This document shows, piece by piece, positions 6,928 to 11,343 of a DNA stretch of 11,343 nucleotides; position 1 is the first letter of the stretch, and every line of letters starts with the position of its first letter. The stretch is from Bacteriovoracaceae bacterium UBA2394 (GTDB lineage: Bacteria > Bdellovibrionota > UBA2394). The stretch covers positions 21,959-33,301 of the forward strand of contig DDSI01000229.1 in the NCBI GenBank assembly GCA_002343335.1, given 5' to 3'. A model generated the notes under the pieces. That model saw only the letters and a program-made list of their open reading frames with translations, was not told the DNA's origin and searched no databases. The translations under genes were made by a program, and so were the position numbers.

Positions 6928-8136
6928 GTGGAACTGAATGACATCTTAAAGATTGCCACAAAAGCTGGGGCTTCTGACATTCACCTGAAAGCAGGACTGC
7001 CGGCGACGTTTCGCATTGATGGAGCGCTCGTCCCCCTCAATAACGGACCCAAACTCGCAGGCGATGAATTAGCAAATATTGCGCAGTCGATGATGACCCC
7101 GGCGCAGAAATTAAAATTTCAAGAAACGAACGATGTCGACCTCGCTTACGGAGCTCCGGGGTTGGGACGCTTTCGGGTAAATATTTTTCAACAACGTGGC
7201 ACCGTCGGCATGGTTCTGAGAGTAATTCCCACCAAGGTGCGTACCGTCGATGAACTTTATCTTCCCCCGGTTATTAAAAAGCTCGCCGCTCATGAGCGGG
7301 GTCTGGTTTTAGTCACAGGCGCGACCGGAAGTGGAAAGTCCACCACACTTGCTGCGATGGTCGACCATATTAATGAGACGCGAGCTTGCCACATCGTGAC
7401 GATCGAAGAACCGATCGAATATCTATTAAAGGATAGAAAAGCGATTGTGAATCAACGCGAAATTGGTGTGGATTCGATCGGATTCCATCAAGCGCTTCGC
7501 GCCGCACTTCGCCAAGACCCGGATGTGATTCTCGTCGGAGAAATGCGAGATGCTGAAACGATTGAAACGGCGCTCACAGCCGCCGAGACCGGCCACCTAG
7601 TCTTTTCGACATTGCATACTTTGGATGCAACGGAAACCATCAACCGTATCGTATCGGTATTTCCGCCCTACCAACAAAAGCAGATTCGTTTGCAACTTGG
7701 CGCCATTGTGCGCGGAATCGTCTCTCAGCGATTGGTGCCGAGAAAGGATGAGCAGGGTCGGGTGCCGGCCATCGAAGTACTCGTAAATAATGCGCGGATT
7801 CGCGAGCTCATCGAGAACCCTGATCGCACGAAAGAAATTCCGATGGCAATTTCGGAAAGTTATATTTCTTTCGGCATGCAAACTTTCGATCAATCACTCA
7901 CATTTCTTCTCAATCAAAATTTGATTTCGTATGAAGAAGCGCTCCGACAATCCTCGAATCCCGACGATTTTGCGCTGCGGGCTTCCGGAGTTTCATCGAC
8001 CAGCGACAAAGACTGGGATCCTTTCGAACTCACTCCCGGCTCCAAAGTCGAAGAAAAAGCAGAGATGCCCGGCATGGAATCCAACGGTTTGGATGCCAAT
8101 CGAGTCAGCAAAATGAAGGGAAATAAGGGCCCCTAA
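6928..8136 (+). CDS. pilT: Type IV pilus retraction ATPase PilT
   Basis: Hexameric secretion-superfamily ATPase at the cytoplasmic base of type IV pili that powers pilus depolymerisation and twitching motility. The N-terminal segment (ELNDILKIATKAGASDIHLKAG) is the PilT PAS-like start. Walker A is GATGSGKS (131-138) and the Asp box is TIEEPIEYL (158-166). Walker B is DVILVGEMRD (199-208), and the His box contains H223 and H230. A C-terminal RIRELIENPDR helix corresponds to the AIRNLIRE motif essential for retraction. GTG 6928 is the only start that gives this N-terminus. It has no Shine-Dalgarno sequence, but TAGACT ends 6 nt upstream. At 402 residues it exceeds the usual 345-370; after about residue 353 there is a charged, probably disordered tail of about 50 residues. 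No other pilus gene is in the window. PilT is more likely than PilU, but paralogues cannot be excluded. Confidence 0.95.
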   Translation: MELNDILKIATKAGASDIHLKAGLPATFRIDGALVPLNNGPKLAGDELANIAQSMMTPAQKLKFQETNDVDLAYGAPGLGRFRVNIFQQRGTVGMVLRVIPTKVRTVDELYLPPVIKKLAAHERGLVLVTGATGSGKSTTLAAMVDHINETRACHIVTIEEPIEYLLKDRKAIVNQREIGVDSIGFHQALRAALRQDPDVILVGEMRDAETIETALTAAETGHLVFSTLHTLDATETINRIVSVFPPYQQKQIRLQLGAIVRGIVSQRLVPRKDEQGRVPAIEVLVNNARIRELIENPDRTKEIPMAISESYISFGMQTFDQSLTFLLNQNLISYEEALRQSSNPDDFALRASGVSSTSDKDWDPFELTPGSKVEEKAEMPGMESNGLDANRVSKMKGNKGP

Positions 8137-8145
8137 GACCCTCCA

Positions 8146-8174
8146 TTGATTCCGCCCCGAGTCGAACTTACAAT
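8146..8174 (+). promoter_or_regulatory. Sigma70-type promoter for the lipase gene
   Basis: TTGATT (8146-8151) and TACAAT (8169-8174) are separated by exactly 17 nt. The -10 box matches 5 of 6 consensus positions and the -35 box 4 of 6. The predicted transcription start (about 8181) lies at or 1-2 nt before the ATG at 8183, implying a leaderless or nearly leaderless mRNA. It shows that the lipase gene can be transcribed independently of pilT. Confidence 0.6.
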
Positions 8175-8182
8175 AGAGGCTC

Positions 8183-8974
8183 ATGGTCAAAAAGGCGGGT
8201 CGGCACATTTTTTCACGCGCAAAGGCCATTTTTTTGGATCTTGGCTTTGATGCCTTCAATAATTTTCATTATTTGCGCCACAACCTTCGAGGAAATCGCG
8301 TTCGGAAGCAGTATTTCACCGCCGACGCCGAACACCCTCCGGTGATTTTGTTGCAGGGATTTTTGGGAACGAGGGGCGTACTTCTTCCCCTCGAAAAACA
8401 CCTCCGAGAGTCGGGGAGAGATGTGATTTCGATTGATTTAGGAATGTTCAACGTCACCGACATTCGAAAATCTGCTCAGCTCTTAAGTTATAAAATGGAG
8501 CGCATTATGGATCGCTTCGGAAATTCGCACGGGATCACCAAAGTCGATGTGATCGGGCACAGCATGGGCGGACTTATTGGGCTCTACTACATTAAACGCT
8601 TGGGGGGCCATCGCCTCGTTCGAAAGCTCATCACGTTGGGCGCACCCTTTAATGGAACCTGGACGTCGGTCCTTGGAGTTTTTCCATTTGGTTTGTTGTC
8701 TAAAGGCATTTGGCAAATGCTTCCCAATTCCGAATTTTTGAAAAGTCTGAAATCGCATCCGCACGAGACGCAAAGTACTGAGGTGGTGTCGATTGCGGCC
8801 TCCTTTGATGCGCTTTGCCCTCCGGCTTCCTGCCACTTGCATGGCGCAAAGAACATTGACGTCGCCGTAGGCCACGCCGGCCTCCTCATGGATAAAAAGG
8901 TTTTTCAAAGCATAGACGAATGCCTCGCCGAGAAATCGCGCGGCAACAAAGTCGTCAATTTGACCCGCCCGTGA
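8183..8974 (+). CDS. Lipase-like alpha/beta hydrolase
   Basis: The 263-residue product has an alpha/beta-hydrolase fold and resembles bacterial triacylglycerol lipases and PGAP1-like acylhydrolases. The oxyanion region is PVILLQGFLGT (53-63) and the nucleophile elbow is GHSMGG, with Ser127. The following TLGAPFNGT resembles the lipase TLGTPHxGT motif. Asp209 in AASFDALCPP and His231 in VGHAGLL would complete the triad. There is no signal peptide; the first 45 residues are basic and amphipathic, so the enzyme is probably cytoplasmic or peripherally membrane-bound. A near-consensus promoter abuts the start codon, and AGAGG lies only 3 nt before the ATG, closer than an ideal ribosome binding site. 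The next gene begins 13 nt after its stop, so the two are probably co-transcribed. The natural substrate (lipid, ester or thioester) cannot be told from sequence. Confidence 0.85.
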   Translation: MVKKAGRHIFSRAKAIFLDLGFDAFNNFHYLRHNLRGNRVRKQYFTADAEHPPVILLQGFLGTRGVLLPLEKHLRESGRDVISIDLGMFNVTDIRKSAQLLSYKMERIMDRFGNSHGITKVDVIGHSMGGLIGLYYIKRLGGHRLVRKLITLGAPFNGTWTSVLGVFPFGLLSKGIWQMLPNSEFLKSLKSHPHETQSTEVVSIAASFDALCPPASCHLHGAKNIDVAVGHAGLLMDKKVFQSIDECLAEKSRGNKVVNLTRP

Positions 8975-8987
8975 TATTCACACCCCG

Positions 8988-9266
8988 ATGATGCGTAAAG
9001 TACACTTCGCTCTGTGGCTCGTAACTGCGCTCATTGCCATCGCGCTTATGACTCGCGCCTATCTGCTGCGGTCGCATGTGAGCGCGGCGAAGTCGCTATT
9101 TGATAAGGAAATTAGGGATGGAAATCCGGAGATCGAACCCCTTCATTTTATGCGAGGGGATTATCACATCCGGCTTCGAAAGCCCCCATTTCGAGAGCGC
9201 AACTGGACAGTAAATACCTACACCGGTCAGATGATCTCTTGGGAGTCGAATGAAAAAACCCCTTGA
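8988..9266 (+). CDS. Small single-pass membrane protein
   Basis: This 92-residue protein has one N-terminal transmembrane segment (about residues 7-24) preceded by Arg and Lys, and a basic soluble domain of about 65 residues that probably faces the periplasm. The ending WTVNTYTGQMISWE resembles the DAYTGEV end of PepSY domains, but the match is short and I regard it only as a hint. Two adjacent ATGs (8988, 8991) could start it; neither has a ribosome binding site, which suggests coupling to the lipase gene 13 nt upstream. Its last four codons and stop lie inside the stem of the terminator belonging to the convergent gene. The function is unknown. Confidence 0.65.
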   Translation: MMRKVHFALWLVTALIAIALMTRAYLLRSHVSAAKSLFDKEIRDGNPEIEPLHFMRGDYHIRLRKPPFRERNWTVNTYTGQMISWESNEKTP

Positions 9267-9286
9267 GATTGTAGCCTCAAGGGGTT
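9250..9286 (-). terminator. Rho-independent terminator of the small secreted protein gene
   Basis: AACCCCTTGAG (9257-9267) and CTCAAGGGGTT (9276-9286) form a perfect 11-bp stem with an 8-nt loop. On the minus strand the stem runs into TTTTTT, the ideal layout to stop the gene at 9356-9556. On the plus strand there is no T-run after the stem, so termination of the lipase operon here would be weaker. The left arm overlaps the stop codon of the plus-strand gene. Confidence 0.85.
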
Positions 9287-9355
9287 CGAATCATCTTCGC
9301 CGTTTGATTCCGTTAGAAAGAAAGATCGGCGATAAAATCTAAAGTCTGCTGCGTA

Positions 9356-9556
9356 TTACTGATTCGCAGGCTTTACTTCTTTTTGATCCAAGAAGGTAGC
9401 TTTGGGGTCCGTAGCTGGCGCAGTCAACGTAGCGTCTTCGTTCGAAACCACCTTGTCAGTTCCTTGCTCTTGAATGCACTCGTCGCTTTTATCGGCGGCA
9501 AATACGTTGGTTGAAGCAACCAAAACAAACATGCTAACTAATGCGAATTTTTTCAT
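9356..9556 (-). CDS. Small secreted or periplasmic protein
   Basis: 66-residue protein with a textbook signal peptide: MKK, hydrophobic FALVSMFVLVAS, and cleavage after NVFA at residue 20. The mature part is about 46 residues, acidic and polar, with a single Cys in DECIQEQG and a Pro/Thr/Ala-rich C-terminal half; it has no recognised domain. ATG 9556 is supported by AAGGA 6 nt upstream; the frame opens further to 9586, but the extra residues KRKKEKGSH are only the translated purine-rich leader. A strong terminator lies 70 nt downstream, so it is a stand-alone unit. The good ribosome binding site, signal peptide and terminator together suggest a real, probably well-expressed gene despite its size. 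The function is unknown. Confidence 0.75.
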   Translation of the reverse strand: MKKFALVSMFVLVASTNVFAADKSDECIQEQGTDKVVSNEDATLTAPATDPKATFLDQKEVKPANQ

Positions 9557-9639
9557 ATGGGATCCTTTCTCTTTCTTTCTTTTCACGAAATTCTGACCTC
9601 AAACCCAGATATCCACCCAATGAAACATCAGGGCTTGAA

Positions 9640-9806
9640 GCAATTTATTGCATCTATCGTGCCAGGCTGAGCCCCTGGAGGTGCCGAGGTAATACCCTAG
9701 AATTGCTTGGGTTTTACAAGCATGGGGGAGGGGGTCTGAAGCCCATTTCATAGGCCTCGATGTCGCAGCCTGGGGACCCACCTCCCGACGACTGCATACC
9801 CCGAGG
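9640..9806 (-). ncRNA. Candidate structured RNA, possibly 6S-like
   Basis: A GC-rich non-coding stretch with many nested complementary segments. These include TGCATA 9793-9798 with TATTGCA 9646-9652 (outer), CCAGGCTG 9662-9669 with CAGCCTGG 9766-9773, CGAGG 9685-9689 with CCTCG 9755-9759, and a TGCTTG/CAAGCA hairpin at 9704-9722. The result is a long rod with a central open region, the layout of 6S RNA, which binds RNA polymerase holoenzyme by mimicking an open promoter. On the minus strand the 5' part includes GGTGGGTCCCCAGGCTG and the 3' part CCAGGGGCTCAGCCTGG, reminiscent of the 6S central-bubble strands. Both strands fold almost equally well, and no clear promoter or terminator fixes the ends or orientation. 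It begins about 9 nt after smpB. I searched it for tmRNA, RNase P and SRP RNA hallmarks and found none. Confidence 0.35.
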
Positions 9807-9814
9807 TTTCGGAT

Positions 9815-10288
9815 TTACCGCCTGAGAGACCGCTCAATTTCGCGGGTTGCCTGCTTTTTCTTCAGATCTTCTCGCTTGTCGTGTGTCTTTTTGCCTTTTC
9901 CGAGGCCGAGCAAAACTTTCACGTGCGAATTCTTGATATAAACTCGAAGCGGAATGAGCGACATGCCCGAGCGCGTGAGACTGATCAGCTTGTTCAATTC
10001 CTTTCGATGGAGCAAAAGTTTGCGAGTACGAAGGGGTGCATGATTTTCTCGATTGCCGTGCGAATATTCACTGATGTTTACATTCTGTAGATAAAGTTCA
10101 TCGCCGCGAAAGGCGGCATAGCCGTCAGAGAGATTAATTTTTCCAGCGCGACAGGCTTTGACTTCCGTTCCTCGCAACTGAATGCCCGCCTCAAGGGTTT
10201 CCACGATCGCATAATTGAAATTGGCCTTTCGATTTTCAGCGAGCGGGCCAGAGTTCTTTCCTTTGGCGGGCTCTTTTTCACTGGCCAT
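9815..10288 (-). CDS. smpB: SsrA-binding protein SmpB
   Basis: Partner of tmRNA in trans-translation: it binds the tRNA-like domain of SsrA and places its C-terminal tail in the empty mRNA channel of stalled ribosomes. In 157 residues the hallmarks are AENRKANFNYAIVETLEAGI, QLRGTEVKACRAGKINLSDGYA, a strand region ELYLQNVNISEY, RTRKLLLHRKEL, and the basic tail KGKKTHDKREDLKKKQATRE that forms the decoding-centre helix. ATG 10288 is preferred over TTG 10303 because it gives the usual short N-terminus; GAAAG lies 6 nt upstream. It overlaps the end of rsmA by 11 bp, implying translational coupling in a tsaD-rsmA-smpB operon. The tmRNA gene itself is not in the window. Confidence 0.97.
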   Translation of the reverse strand: MASEKEPAKGKNSGPLAENRKANFNYAIVETLEAGIQLRGTEVKACRAGKINLSDGYAAFRGDELYLQNVNISEYSHGNRENHAPLRTRKLLLHRKELNKLISLTRSGMSLIPLRVYIKNSHVKVLLGLGKGKKTHDKREDLKKKQATREIERSLRR

Positions 10289-11054
10289 GTGTGCGTCTTT
10301 CAAAAGCTATAAAAAGCCTCGGCCAGATGTCGGCAGGAATTTCTTCCGCCCTTACCGTAGGCTTCAGTTCGAATTCTTCTATCACTTGATCGATCACAGC
10401 TGCCTCGAATCGAGATTTCAATGCATTTCTGAATGTCTTTCGTTTGTGCAGAAACGAGGACTGGAGGAATTTTTTGTAAGGCACCGCCTGAGGATGGCGC
10501 TCTGATTCCGGGCGCGGGGTTGCGCGAATGAGCTGTGAGTAAACCTCGGGTGCCGGTTGAAAGGCCTCCGGGGGAATGACATGAAGTGCCTCCCAATAAA
10601 ACTGGCCCTGGAGCAACACCGTGAAGCTGGAGAAATCTCGCGTATGGGGTTCTGCAGTCACACGCTCGGCCACTTCACGCTGCACAAGAAATACACAGGT
10701 GTTCAATTGAGCCACTCGCTCAGCAACACGCAAAAGCATCATCGACGCAGATTCATAGGGAAGGTTTCCAATGAGAGAAAAGTTATGAACATCCATTCCT
10801 CCGAGGCGAAAATCCCAATCCAAAAAATTTCCTTCGATGGTCGCGTAACGCGCTTGTTGACGATGAATTGCTGCCAAATTTCGGTCCAGCTCGAAAACGA
10901 CGAAGGGACGATCGAATTTTTCTAAGAGATGCGTTGTGATGGCGCCCTTGCCAGGTCCAATTTCTCCGAACTCTTCTGGAGGATCGAACGCTTCGACGAT
11001 TTTTCTCTGCCATTCCACATCGATTAGAAAATTTTGTCCGAGTTTCGCTCTCAC
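10278..11054 (-). CDS. rsmA: 16S rRNA (adenine1518/1519-N6)-dimethyltransferase RsmA
   Basis: Dimethylates A1518 and A1519 in helix 45 of 16S rRNA with S-adenosylmethionine late in 30S assembly. The 258-residue protein begins RAKLGQNFLID, the conserved KsgA start. SAM-binding motif I is EIGPGKGAITTHLL (31-44), the acidic residue of motif II is in VFELD (53-57), and catalytic motif IV is NLPY (97-100). The C-terminal domain holds FLHKRKTFRNAL (201-212). GTG 11054 is chosen because it opens exactly at the family start and shares GTGA with the tsaD stop codon, a classic 4-bp overlap; the longer open frame would run into tsaD. Pairing with smpB (11-bp overlap) makes this a ribosome-assembly and translation-quality operon. 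Confidence 0.97.
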   Translation of the reverse strand: MRAKLGQNFLIDVEWQRKIVEAFDPPEEFGEIGPGKGAITTHLLEKFDRPFVVFELDRNLAAIHRQQARYATIEGNFLDWDFRLGGMDVHNFSLIGNLPYESASMMLLRVAERVAQLNTCVFLVQREVAERVTAEPHTRDFSSFTVLLQGQFYWEALHVIPPEAFQPAPEVYSQLIRATPRPESERHPQAVPYKKFLQSSFLHKRKTFRNALKSRFEAAVIDQVIEEFELKPTVRAEEIPADIWPRLFIAFERRTHGQ

Positions 11055-11343
11055 GGAGACACATTCCTTCGCGAGATTCTGCCGGTAGAGCGAACATCCG
11101 CCGATAAATCTGAAATTTGCCCGCGCTGCCACTTTCGAAAAGCCAGCACGCCCACCATCGCCGCATTGTCCGTGCAAAACTCCGGCGCCGGTGCAAACCA
11201 TCGATCGAGTTCCCCCGCTTGTTGTAAAAGCTCCAATCGCTTTCGAAGTTCGCGATTTCTTGCCACGCCTCCGACAATCGCCAAGCTCTTCGATCCCGTT
11301 TTCCTGAGCGCCCGTCGAACCACTCCGAGCAAGTGATCAAGCA
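11051..11343 (-). CDS. tsaD: tRNA N6-adenosine threonylcarbamoyltransferase TsaD (5' end missing)
   Basis: C-terminal 97 residues of TsaD (Kae1/YgjD/Gcp family), which with TsaB, TsaC and TsaE makes the t6A37 modification on ANN-decoding tRNAs. The visible part begins in the LDHLLGVVRRAL helix and contains the nucleotide-binding GGVARNRELR loop and the CTDNAAM motif. The Asp of that motif ligates the catalytic metal in the ASKHA fold. Most of the gene, including the HxxxH metal motif, lies beyond the window edge. The reading frame runs open to the last base. Its stop overlaps the rsmA start by 4 bp. The family assignment is firm from these two motifs. Confidence 0.93.
   Translation of the reverse strand, partial: LDHLLGVVRRALRKTGSKSLAIVGGVARNRELRKRLELLQQAGELDRWFAPAPEFCTDNAAMVGVLAFRKWQRGQISDLSADVRSTGRISRRNVSP

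Noticed and set aside
8483..8908. Minus-strand frame of 141 codons
   Set aside because: Antisense to the lipase-like gene, which has a nucleophile elbow and triad; no start signal or family features.
9545..9575. Adjacent CATATG and GGATCC sites suggesting vector sequence
   Set aside because: The sites are part of the natural ribosome binding site and start region of the small secreted-protein gene; no other vector-like sequence is present.
9599..9781. Short minus-strand frame of 60 codons
   Set aside because: Sits inside the self-complementary candidate RNA; no ribosome binding site and no protein-like features.
9640..9815. tmRNA (ssrA), RNase P RNA or SRP RNA next to smpB
   Set aside because: No tRNA-like acceptor and T-loop, no tag frame ending in ALAA-stop, and none of the conserved RNase P or 4.5S loop sequences were found on either strand.
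10783..11340. Minus-strand frame of 185 codons over rsmA and tsaD
   Set aside because: Runs out of frame over two clearly recognised genes; Arg/Ser-rich shadow.
1..11343. CRISPR array, insertion sequence, prophage or defence island
   Set aside because: No regularly spaced repeats, transposase, integrase or phage motifs were seen in any frame.

Overview
The window reads as ordinary chromosomal DNA of a Gram-negative bacterium. It holds an outer-membrane barrel protein, Sec signal peptides, a PilT-type retraction ATPase, a LonA protease and RsmA/SmpB/TsaD housekeeping genes. The mix of type IV pilus retraction, secreted hydrolases and moderate GC content would fit a Bdellovibrionota (Bdellovibrio-like) or neighbouring deltaproteobacterial lineage. 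That placement is an impression from protein sequences, not a computed result.

Layout. 1-376: the end of a Bcp/PrxQ-type peroxiredoxin on + with a clear intrinsic terminator. 427-3289: an unrecognised 294-aa protein, then a secreted GH15/phosphorylase-kinase-like (alpha/alpha)6-barrel protein, both on +. 3350-3423: tRNA-Arg(ACG), followed by a hairpin-rich intergenic element that repeats the last bases of the tRNA. 3636-4262: a small outer-membrane beta-barrel protein on +. 4345-6762: lon on the minus strand, divergent from pilT (6928-8136, +). 8183-9266: a lipase-fold alpha/beta hydrolase behind a near-consensus promoter, then a small single-pass membrane protein whose stop codon lies inside the terminator of the opposing gene. 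9356-9556: a small secreted protein on the minus strand. 9640-9806: a GC-rich stretch able to fold into a rod, whose layout resembles 6S RNA. 9815-11343: a tightly overlapping minus-strand operon tsaD-rsmA-smpB (tRNA t6A modification, 16S rRNA dimethylation, ribosome rescue).

The genes fall into three functional groups: protein and ribosome quality control (lon, smpB, rsmA, tsaD, tRNA-Arg), surface or motility functions (pilT, barrel protein), and secreted or lipid-acting enzymes (GH15-like protein, lipase). I see no insertion sequence, CRISPR array, prophage or toxin-antitoxin pair, and no defence system. The most interesting items are the possible 6S-like RNA next to smpB, the tRNA-3'-end repeat with tandem hairpins, the dual-use terminator, the start codons placed 6-8 nt after -10-like boxes (possible leaderless mRNAs), and two uncharacterised envelope or secreted proteins.
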